From assembly GCA_914767715.1 (NCBI GenBank), contig OU612067.1:27316162-27380161 (forward strand): a DNA stretch of 64,000 nt. The letters run 5' to 3'. The DNA is from Membranipora membranacea. Its lineage: Eukaryota > Bryozoa > Gymnolaemata > Cheilostomatida > Membraniporidae. Both the position numbers and the translations under genes were made by a program. Position 1 is the first letter of the stretch, and each line of letters starts with the position of its first letter. Shown here in pieces: positions 1 through 10,840 of the stretch. The notes under the pieces were generated by a model, which saw only the letters and a list, made by a program, of their open reading frames with translations, made no database searches and was not told where the DNA came from.

Positions 1-108
1 TACGTGCTTATGGTACGTGCTAATGGTACGTGCTTATGGTACGTGCTTATGGTACGTGCTTATGGTACGTGCTTATGGTACGTGCTTATGGTACGTGCTT
101 ATGGTACG
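1..108. repeat. 13-bp tandem repeat (minisatellite)
   Basis: About eight head-to-tail copies of TACGTGCTTATGG fill the first 108 bases; the second copy has one substitution. The array runs off the left edge of the window, so its full length is unknown. Confidence 0.95.
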
Positions 109-1455
109 AGATTTCACGCTATTATTATTAAGTGGAGTGTGGCTATGTTTGCATACCATTATATAAAGGCTCACACCACATCAAGAGCAGGATTATCTGA
201 CGCCAACACAACGAAAAATATATATACATTCGCTTATGTTGTAGATTCCAGGTTAGTCATGTCGCGTTCCCGGTCATCAGTAGGGATACTAAATAAATAA
301 TAAAACATCACCTCTTGTCTCTATGCAATCCTCTCTCATACCGACCCGCTGATATTGAGATCTTCTACGGCCACAATGAGGTCTCCAGCCGGCAATGAGA
401 GTTCATATATGCTGTCCATGAGCCTACTATGACATCTAGAACATATGCGCTGAAACTGCCTCTTTCAGGCTGACAAAGATCTGAACAATACAATTATGTT
501 ATCACAGTCATCCATTATTTCAGTCCAGTACATTAGTTAATGTAATACATGTCCTTATGACAAACCTCTATATATCGTTCCAGCCAGTTTCTGTACATTT
601 TTGAGTGTATTTTTCTTGGCTTGCTTGACAGTATATAACAAACATTTGTTTACGTTCACAGCCTTGCTTGATTATTTATCAACATTCAGCTCAATAAATA
701 AAAATTTCAATGAAGTGGATCGATTTTTGTTTGTTATCACCAATTTGTCTTGGTGTAGGTGACCACTTCTCTTGTTTCCGTCTCAGTTAATCTAACACCA
801 GGCATGGTAGTTAGGCTGTATACGTAGTCCCCAGGGTGTATACATGGGCCCTACAGTGTATACATTCGGTGTATGTCATAATATCTCCATTATCAATATT
901 CTTATGTTTCACACAGTTCGATCTTCTTTTTCTGTCCCAAGATTATTTTGCTGCTGTTTTTTCTAGCTGAACAAACTTATTATGCTGTCCGTGTGTGTTT
1001 TAATATTTTTATGTTTTCTTTTCTTACCTAATTTGGTATTATGACAAAACAAAATAAACATGAGGTGTATGAACATGATTTCTCAGTGTCCTGTTCAATG
1101 CTTCTCGTTGATCTAAATTAGGCTCATTATTGCTCAAATTGCTACGTCAAACTGTGCTCGAAAAGGCCCATCTAACATTTTTCCCCTCCGGGGGGCCGTC
1201 GGACAGGGGGCAAAGTCTGGGGGGCTCAGACAAATCTAACATAGGATATATGTACTGAATAATTCCACCAGTTTTAGCAAATAGCATAAAAATGTGACGC
1301 ATTAAAAGCTACCTACAAGATCTGGACAAGTACGTCATTTTATGAGGACTCCAAAACTGAAACATGCTGGATAGGTGGTGATGCTGTTTGTTGCTTTCAA
1401 CATGCCATTATTGTATCATTCTGAACTTATACAAATGGGGTAATTGAGATTTTAA
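109..1455. other. gene-free stretch with dispersed G-rich repeat
   Basis: No coding gene is recognised here. A TATATAAAG-like box near 160 is followed about 130 bases later by AATAAATAATAAA, which would suit a decayed LTR or a small promoter, but no primer-binding site or LTR ends are seen. Positions 1188-1233 hold a G-rich segment with several runs of four to six G. A related segment lies in the opposite orientation at 58621-58670. Confidence 0.4.
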
Positions 1456-1836
1456 AGGGCAACCAAGGTTTCGCAGCAATGCATTAATGGGTAGCAAATA
1501 ATGTGCTGGGCAGCATCAGCTTTGTGCATTACGCGATGCAAAACTCAAAGTAGTTGCTGACTCTAAGCTGGGTAACACTTCAGTTTAGGGGAGGTTCCAA
1601 GACTTTGCTGTAATAATTATTGAGCACAGGCTAAATAATAACAGTAACAGGAAACTGCTATGTGGTATTCTCTTTTAGCTGAGTTTGAGTACCTGATGGA
1701 AGAAATGTTTCACAAGAATTCTTGCTGAATAATCATCCGAATTATATTTTGTCTTTTTCCCCATGCAGAAGGTGCAATCTGCTATTAATCAATGGCCATC
1801 AATGAGAAGTTGTTTGAAACCTTGGTTGCCCTTTAA
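1452..1836. mobile_element. MITE-like element with TTAA target duplication
   Basis: A perfect 17-bp terminal inverted repeat, AGGGCAACCAAGGTTTC at 1456-1472 and its complement at 1816-1832, bounds a 377-bp non-coding element. TTAA lies on both outer sides (1452-1455 and 1833-1836). The TTAA duplication suggests mobilisation by a piggyBac-type transposase, but the TIR does not start with the usual CCC, so the superfamily is an inference. Confidence 0.65.
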
Positions 1837-2838
1837 TTTATTGAAAGGAATCATGCGTTATAACAACGGTTATAAAACTAATTGTGGCTGCTCAGGGATG
1901 AATTGAGTAGCAACAGCTCAAAGTAAAGGAGAAGATCCGAGTGTGACAAAGCATCACGATGAACTTGTGTGGACTAAAGACAAAACTCTGTTCTCACCAT
2001 ACTATGTCATGATGTTCCCCAAGAATATAAAATCTTCAAGTCGAATGAAAAATACCGTGACAATGGCAACATAATATGATGACATGATATCTTGTTGATT
2101 TGCGTGTTTACTGGGCCCTCATTGTGTAATCAATAAATCAGCTCTCTCTTATATGGTTTATTGGCGTAACGAATGGAAATGTTCTTCTTTTGGTCTCTGG
2201 TCAATGTGTTGGCAAGTTATACAGCAGTTTTTTTATTATAACAATCTGCTTTAGTGTATATATTTTTACACTTTTTACACTACTTTATGGACAGTTTAGA
2301 CCCAAAACAAAAATCATAGTGTTTTTTTAATACTCATGACAAATATATGAAATCAATCAATCAAGTTTAAAATTCTGCCAAACAAAAACATGCTGGTGGA
2401 TTAAATGACAGTCCCCACCCCAGATAATGATAATTATCATTTATCACTGATTTGATGTCATGATTATGTAGTATTACACACTGGTTGTGCATGTCAATAC
2501 TGCAGGTATAAACAATATTTATATATATATGCTATAATTCTCTGCAGGTATCCAGCAATTTGCATTCAACTGCAAATAAAAGAAACAGTTGTCAGAGAAC
2601 CCAGTGAAATATTGCTTACATCACAATAAATATAAAGGTACTTAAGCAACAGAACAACAGATTCCCTGATAAAGAAGATTTTCACCATGTGCCCGTTCAT
2701 GTTAAAGGACAATAGTATTAATCAAATGCAGCATTTTATCTTACATATAAAGTATTTGGGATATAAACCTCGTATACTGCAGTTTACAGATCATAACTTG
2801 GGTGACTGCCGTGACAGTATAATTGCTCTCCAATCTCA
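1837..2838. other. upstream region of PLA2 gene 1
   Basis: No gene is recognised. A GATATAAAC motif around 2759-2767 lies about 75 bases before the PLA2 gene 1 ATG and could be its TATA box. Confidence 0.35.
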
Positions 2839-4905
2839 ATGATGAAGTCTGCCTTGTTACTTCTCTTTGTTCTGTCTGCTCTCTGTGTACAGCTGGTTAT
2901 ATCTGATGACTGTCATAGCGGTATGTTATACTTACTGTCATAGCGGTATGTTATACTTACTGTCATAGCGGTATGTTATACTTACTGTCATAGCGGTATG
3001 TTATACTTACTGTCATAGCTTTATATTATGCCACAGAATTAAACTCTATGGATTTCAATGTATTATACTTACTAACATAGCTCTATGTGAAACTTACTGT
3101 CATGGCGGTATGTTTATTTACAGCCGTTTATTCTAGAAATAACTGTTTATTTATTATTATTGTTAATTAAAATTACTGCTGATCTATGATCATTGTTAAA
3201 TGGAATTATTGATGATTCAAAATAAATTATTAATTATAGATTGGAATAATTGATTATTTGTGTTTATCACTAATTTTAATTGCTGTTTATATAACTATTA
3301 TTTATTGAATTACTAATATGTGAATAGCGTTGATCAAGTTATCAAGAAAGGTAGCAAATAACTCAAAGTAGGGATAAAAACTAATTCTGTCATTCTTCAT
3401 TTTTTATTAGTTTATGACCAAAAAATTAACATGTCAGCAATCGCTTGCAAAAAAACCTGAACTAAAATTACGCAACGTGGGGCTCATCAGATAGTTCATA
3501 ACTATTAATTTACGTGGTTTTGATCACTAAGTTAAACCTGGGTGTACTCAAGATGTATTGCAATAGTCATGGAAGAGCCTAAACATTTTAATACATATTT
3601 ACATTGTGATATTATTCTTTTAATTACACTTTTTTTATTTTCAGAGCTGGTGAATGGTTGTGGAGCATCATGGCTTGCTTCTGTTGATGGCCCTTTTACG
3701 GACAAATTTGACGGGGCTTGTAACAAACATGATCATTGTTATAACTGTGTAAGTAGGCAGCCCGTCTTTCGCTAAGAGAAGAGGTATAATTTGTGTTATT
3801 TGCCTGAGTAAGGGTTTTTAATTCTCCACTATGCTTGGTTTTTAATTGCTTGCCACTTTCAACTTTCTTACACAAGAGTTATGAAGTAGCGGTTTGCCTA
3901 GATGAATAAAAGTAATGACAAGACAAACATAATATCACTTCTAGCTAGATAAAGTTTTACTTGACATAAAAATTACCATTAGGTAAATGGAAATGTTTCT
4001 TAAACCGTTCCTGTTGGTAGATAATATTTATCACATCGTCTTGTCTTGTCTGGGGACAGAGGGATATTGTAAAGTCAGTCCTAAAACAATGAATTGTCTG
4101 TAGATAAAATTCTGGAGGACGCCTAAGAACCAGAATTTTGTAGAACCCCGCCACCTATAAACCAGAGAAGAGATCTATGGTACACCACAACATGGCCCAA
4201 AAAACCAAAATACACCCATCTAGCTAAAAAGGGCACCTACATTCTACATGCGACATATGTAGGGATGCCAAGTTACAGGCAAGAGTAAACTTTCTAGCAA
4301 CCAGCTTGTCCCTTAATCAACAGAAAACATACCATCCCCAACCTACATACCTCCTCAACCCAACTTACATCCCCCTGCGCTCAACCAGCGGCAATCTCAT
4401 GTCTGACAGCATCATTCTCACCATATAGTCATATAGTGCATAGTTGACCTGTAACATTGTTTTATTTTCTGCAGGGGGCTCATCCTGATTTCGGTTACAG
4501 TCAACTGAAATGTGACGATAATTTCAATAAGAATATGAAGAAGAAATGTGACGGCTTGAGTTGGTGGAAGAGACCAGCCTGCTATGTAAGTATTAGATCC
4601 ATATCATCTAGGACTGACGAGTATAACACCGGGTACTTTTACTTTACTATGTTTGGGAAGTAGGTCAAACTATATGGATATACCAGTGAAAAGACTGATG
4701 CATTGAATCAGATGTGCTGCCAACTTTGGGAACTAGATTGTTTTTGTTTCTCTGTCTGTGCTCTTTTCGCACTCATATCTTGTTGTTGCAGGTGGCACGT
4801 GCAGCCTATTACGGTCTCGTCAGAGCTATCGGTTCAGACTATAGATTGAGCAGCAGTGAAACAAGAGAATACTGTACGGAGTCCTGGGTACCTGACTGTA
4901 TCTGA
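2839..4905 (+). CDS. secreted phospholipase A2, conodipine/PF09056-like (PLA2 gene 1)
   Basis: Four exons, 2839-2920, 3645-3748, 4475-4585 and 4792-4905, join in frame (intron phases 1, 0, 0) into a 136-residue protein. Residues 1 to about 22 form a hydrophobic signal peptide, so it should be secreted. The mature part has NGCG, then the catalytic motif ACNKHDHCY with the His-Asp pair, then KCDDNF and a C-terminal half ending PDCI. Ten cysteines could make five disulfides. The FxxACxxHDxCY plus downstream CDxxFxxxM pattern matches the small His-Asp PLA2 family that includes Streptomyces PLA2 and cone-snail conodipine; the expected reaction is calcium-dependent hydrolysis of the sn-2 acyl ester of phospholipids. 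Function (digestion, defence, venom or lipid signalling) cannot be told from sequence. It is the first of four tandem paralogues. Its first splice donor lies in a tandem repeat. Confidence 0.85.
2909..3018 (+). repeat. 25-bp tandem repeat duplicating a splice donor
   Basis: The unit ACTGTCATAGCGGTATGTTA plus TACTT (25 bp) occurs about four times head to tail. It starts inside exon 1 of PLA2 gene 1, so the exon end and donor GCG|GTATGT are repeated into the intron. A degenerate fifth copy follows. Confidence 0.9.
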
Positions 4906-6560
4906 TCAAACTACCTGATTCACTAATTTTCATTTTTTAGATATCATTGCTAAAAAACTCTAAAATCAACAAACATTTAAATTATTTTGTAAAATTCAAA
5001 CTAGAAACATTAGATTCACATATTATATCTGAATTAATTTCCTGACTGACCACAAAACATTCATTCTAAAATATTTCTTCATTTACGGCTTACACACAAG
5101 TTATAAAAGAAGCCTATGGGTATGTTTTATTTGAATATTATATAAAGTATGATGTATATTTGTACGAAACAGGGCAATTGGCTCCCAAATAATTACGACC
5201 AACTTCAGGTAACATGAATAAATAATAAATATGTGAATATGAATGGACAATAATAAATAAATGAATAAACACCGTTCTCATTTTATATATTTTTGTGATT
5301 TGTAATGGAGCTTTAGTAACAACGTTAAGATATAACATGGTGCGTACCACTGCACAACACACAGGTCTTCAGCTAGAAACCATGAGTCAATCGCTGATTC
5401 AAGGCCTTCTCTAGTATAACCTCCTCATGGCCGGCCCCAGCAGCATGAAGCCACCCCTGTGTGTTTATGAGCATCTCAATTAATCTCATCGATCGATCCC
5501 TCAGTGCATTTTGTCAGTATCGGTGTTTTGACATAATTGGTGTGTTTAAGCTGTTTTATGAGTTAACAAGAGATATTGAGTAAGTTGTCCTGGTGCTATT
5601 TACATGAAGTTACACTTGTTGCTTTGACATAAACTAAATGCACTGCAAAAATGATGGATTCCAGTGATTTCTGCTCTGGTTAGTTTGTTGGTTTTGATAT
5701 TCGATAACACATACCCAACTTCCTTCACTTGGATGATTCAAACAGTCATATATCACGTCACCGGCACATACTGATCATAATGGAGAGCTAAAATTGTGAC
5801 AAATATACTAGTTCAGTTTGTTGATGGGACCTGATTTCAAAGAATTGCATGTTTACTGGTGTTGGTGCTTGTTACACCACTGCAGCTATTGTCGCGGTGA
5901 TTTGGTGTATTGCAGACAATCTTGGTCATTGAGAATCCACGGCTTCTTACGCATGCATTCATCTAATGATGTAAACAAATACCTATATCACAGAGTTAGG
6001 ATATATATGTGCCTATTTATGTTTTCACCGCTTTCCAGTACATATCACAATCACATAATTTATGTCATTGATAGCGTTGTACAATCTCAAGTAAGGGAAG
6101 GAGCTACTTTTAACCAAATATAATGAAATGTTTATGGTAGATCGGTGAAGCATTGCCTCGTTATGAATGCATGCGTAAGAAGCCGTGGATTCTCAATGAC
6201 CAAGATTGTCTGCAATACACCAAATCACCGCGACAATAGCTGCAGTGGTGTAACAAGCACCAACACCAAGAATAAGTATGCCATCATCGCCATATTATCT
6301 GGTGTGATATATTTCTGTTTTTTGTCGCAACAGGAGTCTGACGCTCTGTATTACATTGTGTCATCAGAAATAAGGTGGTACCGTGTCGTTTTTTTTATAT
6401 CAGACTCTGTTTTTCAGTAAATAATAATCATATTTGAGTAAAATTTGAGATGCCATCCATATTATATATAAACTCTGAGCCCAAGAAAAGAGCCACATTA
6501 TCACAACCAGAGTAACTTGGTGCCAAAAGTGAGAATTCGGAGAAGATTTGATACACCACA
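4906..6560. other. intergenic region between PLA2 genes 1 and 2
   Basis: AATAAA at 5224-5229 may end the gene 1 transcript. A perfect 106-bp inverted repeat (listed separately) sits at 5857-6268. TATATAAA at about 6464-6473, 90 bases before the gene 2 ATG, is a credible TATA box for that gene. No further gene is seen. Confidence 0.5.
5857..6268. repeat. perfect 106-bp inverted repeat, 200-bp spacer
   Basis: 5857-5962 and 6163-6268 are exact reverse complements over all 106 bases, read base by base. The spacer is AT-rich and non-coding. No target-site duplication was found directly outside the arms, so it may be a hairpin MITE or a local inverted duplication. It lies about 300 bp upstream of PLA2 gene 2. 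Confidence 0.92.
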
Positions 6561-7964
6561 ATGTACTCCACATTTTTATTTTATCTGTTAGCGTTGTCTG
6601 CATCGTTGTTTTCTCTGATACAGTTTAGCGCAGCGGATGACTGCAGAAGTGGTATGATTTCTATGAATTATTTTCCTATTCAACTTGTTTGCTACGCCTT
6701 TTTTGTACATTTTTTTACTGCTTTGAGATTGTTCTGGAACACTTTCTAGCGTTTCCTTTTTGGCTATTCAATAAAGAAATATGTGGTGCCGGCGATCAAC
6801 TGAAGACACACCGATTGATAGATCAGAAATAGAAGGCCTTCTCGATGACTACTGAATAATGCTGCCTCATTGTCTTTGTAGATTTGACGAATGGCTGCGG
6901 TAGCGATGACTTTAATTTTGACGGACCCTACACAGACGCTTTTAATTCTGCCTGTGTGAAGCATGATCATTGTTACAACTGTGTAAGTATATATACATGT
7001 ATACAATCCAAAGTATACAATCCATCACAGAGTGAGCGGATAGAGTATTTATATACATGGACTTCTTATGTTGTTAAGTGTCCAAGAGAGACCTGCCTAT
7101 TATATTGCTTACATAGAACAACCCTTAGGCCATATAGGGCCTCAAAACAATGGGCTATATAACAGTTAAGTCTCTTGTTTGGCCATATACGTTTTTGATG
7201 TTTTATACAATCACAACTTTGAATGTTTTCAGGGAAAACATAAAGACATCAGCGCAAGTCGCACCAAGTGCGATGATTGGTTTAACAGCAATATGAAGAA
7301 AATCTGTAAGGGGAAAACTTGGTGGAAGCAGCCAACTTGTTATGTAAGTATTACATATTGTCTTATGTCTGACCACTACACCCCTAGCATTGTCCTAGTT
7401 TGTATCACGTTAAGTTACAACGATGGTTGAAAAGGTTAAAATCCTCCTCCAATACAGTGCCTTGAGGCAGGCAGGTGAAATCATATGTTGACTTTGTAGG
7501 ATCATTTTCTCAGAAGAGATTGAAATCCTGAAATTTTAAATTGTTTAGAGGCCAACCGAATGATTGTGCCAAGATTTGATGTTAGTTTGTAGCTCCTTTA
7601 TTTCCATATCTCCTCTCCTAGTCATAAAATAAATTCCTTAATATTCAAAGAATATATTCACAGCGCAACCTTTAATTAAAGAGCCTAATTTCAGTCATAT
7701 CAGAATTCTCCAAACTACTAAAATATGACACAGAATTGGTTGTTCTCTCCTGTGGCGGAGTGATATTGAAAAAGAACGGGTATCCAGGCATCTTGGATCA
7801 TACCTTTGTAAGACGGTCAATCATGATATTAACTAATATCTCTTGTTTTGCAGCTTTCTCAGGTCTCATACTACGGGATAGTGCGAGCAGTTGGATCTCT
7901 GTTTTATAGGAATAATCCTAGATCATACTGTTCTGAGTCGTGGGTGTCCGATTGTGTAAGATAG
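6561..7964 (+). CDS. secreted phospholipase A2, conodipine/PF09056-like (PLA2 gene 2)
   Basis: Exons 6561-6651, 6882-6982, 7233-7343 and 7854-7964 give a 137-residue protein with intron phases 1, 0, 0, as in its neighbours. Residues 1 to about 25 are a signal peptide. The mature chain keeps NGCG, the catalytic ACVKHDHCY, KCDDWF and a C-terminal Cys pair (SYC, SDC), with ten cysteines in the same order as gene 1. It is most similar to gene 3: both share SRTKCD/TRTKCD and FNSNMKKIC in exon 3. The stop codon at 7962-7964 lies close to the 3' end of the inserted LINE, and no AATAAA is seen on the plus strand immediately after the stop. The native 3' UTR may have been displaced by the insertion. 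Predicted role: secreted, calcium-dependent phospholipid hydrolysis. Confidence 0.85.
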
Positions 7965-8095
7965 ATAAATATATACTTTTTATTGGCATCAAAAGTCATC
8001 TCATTCGAAATGTTTTGCACTCAGTGCCAGAAAACAATTTTTTTTTATAACAAAAAAGAGAAACAGAAGGGAAATAATATCATCAATGATGTTGG

Positions 8096-10840
8096 TCAAG
8101 TCGATAATATATGGTTGAAAAGTAAAGTTTTAAATGAACTGAACTTCTCTTTAGATCTCAAATGTAACGGTAAAGAATTGTATGTAGCAGAAACTTTGTA
8201 TCTTAGATTGTCTGTATGATATAAAAGTAAATGTTTATCACGAAAATTGAACTTGGTAGTGTTTTTAAATCCTCTATATATAAATGGAGGTGTTAAAAAA
8301 TTGTTTATCTTATGCGCAAAAAGTGAAGTGAAATAACAAACAAGCTTAGGAAGAGGTAGGAGTTGTAATGATTGTGTAATGGATTCGGTTGAAATGAGAT
8401 AATATGGGATGTAATGCACATTGGCGATAATGCGTAAAGCCCGTTTTTGCAACAAAAATAATCTATTGAGGGCATTATTGCAGGACAAGTTGCCAATGAT
8501 ATGGATACCATATATAAGGTGACAATAGATAAACTGGAAGTAAAATGTGCGGGCACTTGCTATATCCAAGAAGTATCTCAAATTTTGAAGTAGGTAAACA
8601 TTCCGTTGTACCTGTTTATATACATACTCTAGATGATCCTGCCATGAAAGCGAGTCATTCAACACAAAACCCAGAAGCCTTGTAGTTCTCTGTCTGTTTA
8701 GTTTTTCATGCCCTATGTACAGTTCCAGGTCATAAAGCGGATCTGAGATGTTAAGTAGCATGTAATGAGATTTCTGAACATTTATAACCATCCGGTTACG
8801 ATTGCACCAATCCAAAATGCCACTTAAATCTTCAGATGCCTTTGCCTTTAGTTGCTGAAGGTTTTTATTAGATGACAGGAACACTGTATCATCAGCATAT
8901 GCATATGATGATGAGTCTGATTTTGATGAAGTTAATAAATCATTTATGAAGATGAGAAACAAAGTTGGTGCTAGGATTGAACCTTGAGGGACCCCTATTG
9001 TGATAGGCAATCTACAAGATTCAATATTATTGAGTTTAACAAACTGCCTTCTGTCTGTCAGAAAGGTGTCAAGAAGTTTTAACATATTTCCTCCGATGCC
9101 GCAAGCCTTCAACTTGTTGTGTAGTAAAACATGGGATACACAGTCAAATGCCTTTTTAAAATCCAGAAAAAGTAATGTCATAACATTTCCATTAATTTTC
9201 TCCACCAAAGAGTCTGAAATAATTTTAAATAAACTGTCTGAACAAGAATGGCCTTTTCTAAATCCACATTGAAGCTCATGGATGATTTTGTTCTTAGTGA
9301 GATATTCTTGCAGATGGTGATTTATGTGTTTCTCAAATATTTTTGAAAGAACAGGCAAGACTGAAATTGGCCTATAATTTGATGGGTTATTTATATCCCC
9401 AGATTTATGTATTGGTGAAACTCGAGCTAGTTTCCATGTTGAAGGGAACTGTCCTTTGCTTAAAACCCTGTTAAACATATCGGTGACAATATCCACAATA
9501 TAAGGCCAAACAAGCTTCAACATCTTCACTGTAATTCTGTCAGGTCCTGTACTTTTACTATCAGGAATGTGGAACAATATTCTTGTACATGTGAAAGGGG
9601 TGAATTGTGGTATGTCTGTCAAATTATGTTTGGATACGGGAAATGTCATCTCATCTGTTACAACAAGGTTCTTTGTGATTGATTTTGCAATGGATGTGAA
9701 ATGGCTGTTAAATTGATCTGCACTCAAATTTGTCGCAGGGAAAGTCTCCTTCTTTTTATTCTTTAATACATCCCAAACAGGTTTTGTATTACCTTTAGAC
9801 TCTTTAATAGTATTAGAAATAGCTCTTTTCTTCTTTTGTCTGATCATATTAGTGACATAATTTCGCTGTTTTTTATATCCTTCCCAATCACCGTTTTGTT
9901 TGAGTTGATCTCTGATTTTGATGTTCATTTTTACCTCATCATCCAACCATTTTGGAAGATTATGCGTTCTTACAAAACGAGTCTTCTCAAACACGAGTTT
10001 TGATATAAGATGATTCAAATGGCTATAGAACTTCTCAAACATTGAGTCTATTGATCTTTCATACAGTACGTAACCAAAATTTTCCCTTGAGAATGTGTTA
10101 AAAATGTTTTCAGGTGTTGCAAATGAATAATCCAAAAATGTTACCTTACATCTTTGTTTAGATATTTTAACATTTCTATCAATCTCTCTTGAAGCTACTA
10201 TCATGAAATGATCACTCAGTGAATATTTGATGACACCAGATTTAGCAATATTGTCACTTTTACTTGAATAGATGTGGTCAATTAGTGTCCTTGATGAATT
10301 AGTTATGCGAGTGGGTTCAGATATAAGTTGATTCAACAGTAGTGGAGAGGTAACATTACCTAACCACCTGTTTTTCGAAGTTGGATTCAGCAAATCAATA
10401 TTGAAATCACCAAATATTATAATTTCATCGTTCAAACCATAACAACGCTCGACAAACTCTGAAAAGTCTGTGTTCCATGATGCTTTTGATTGGGGAGGTC
10501 TATATAAGTATGTGACCAAAAAACTCTTTTGGCTTCTGGGTCTCACCTTGACTGTTATACTCTCATCCATGTAAAGATCTAAATTTTCCAGATGTTCAAT
10601 GACCAGTGAATCATGGACATAGCAGAGTAATCCCCCACCATTGTTACAGAGCCTATCCCTTCTTATCATCGTATATCCTGGTACCTCATATAGGCAGCTG
10701 TCATCATTTTCATTCAAAAATGTTTCAGCCAAACACAGTATACTAAATTTGTGATCACTAAGAATTAAACGAACCTCTTCCAGTTTGCTTGCCAATCCAC
10801 GGATATTAAGATATGCGCTATGAAAATTCATTGCCATCAT
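8096..10840 (-). CDS. LINE ORF2: endonuclease-reverse transcriptase
   Basis: A single 914-residue frame. Residues about 1-225 are an APE-type endonuclease: LNIRGL, LAETFLN (catalytic Glu), FGDFNIDLL and a terminal SDHFMI (Asp-His). A linker follows, with PKWLDDEVKMNIKIRDQLK. The reverse transcriptase covers about 425-690: STGPDRI, NYRPISVL, LLFLDFKKAFDCVSH (first catalytic Asp), GVPQGSILAPTLF and YAYADDTVFLSS (the YADD pair). A C-terminal domain extends to the stop. Order and motifs fit the CR1/Jockey supergroup of LINEs, which nick target DNA and prime reverse transcription there. The ORF starts ATGATG and overlaps the ORF1 stop by four bases. No disabling mutation was seen. Confidence 0.97.
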   Translation of the reverse strand: MMAMNFHSAYLNIRGLASKLEEVRLILSDHKFSILCLAETFLNENDDSCLYEVPGYTMIRRDRLCNNGGGLLCYVHDSLVIEHLENLDLYMDESITVKVRPRSQKSFLVTYLYRPPQSKASWNTDFSEFVERCYGLNDEIIIFGDFNIDLLNPTSKNRWLGNVTSPLLLNQLISEPTRITNSSRTLIDHIYSSKSDNIAKSGVIKYSLSDHFMIVASREIDRNVKISKQRCKVTFLDYSFATPENIFNTFSRENFGYVLYERSIDSMFEKFYSHLNHLISKLVFEKTRFVRTHNLPKWLDDEVKMNIKIRDQLKQNGDWEGYKKQRNYVTNMIRQKKKRAISNTIKESKGNTKPVWDVLKNKKKETFPATNLSADQFNSHFTSIAKSITKNLVVTDEMTFPVSKHNLTDIPQFTPFTCTRILFHIPDSKSTGPDRITVKMLKLVWPYIVDIVTDMFNRVLSKGQFPSTWKLARVSPIHKSGDINNPSNYRPISVLPVLSKIFEKHINHHLQEYLTKNKIIHELQCGFRKGHSCSDSLFKIISDSLVEKINGNVMTLLFLDFKKAFDCVSHVLLHNKLKACGIGGNMLKLLDTFLTDRRQFVKLNNIESCRLPITIGVPQGSILAPTLFLIFINDLLTSSKSDSSSYAYADDTVFLSSNKNLQQLKAKASEDLSGILDWCNRNRMVINVQKSHYMLLNISDPLYDLELYIGHEKLNRQRTTRLLGFVLNDSLSWQDHLEYVYKQVQRNVYLLQNLRYFLDIASARTFYFQFIYCHLIYGIHIIGNLSCNNALNRLFLLQKRALRIIANVHYIPYYLISTESITQSLQLLPLPKLVCYFTSLFAHKINNFLTPPFIYRGFKNTTKFNFRDKHLLLYHTDNLRYKVSATYNSLPLHLRSKEKFSSFKTLLFNHILST

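Noticed and set aside
109-400. LTR of a retrotransposon
   Set aside because: TATA-like and AATAAA-like boxes have plausible spacing, but there is no primer-binding site, no second LTR and no coding region.
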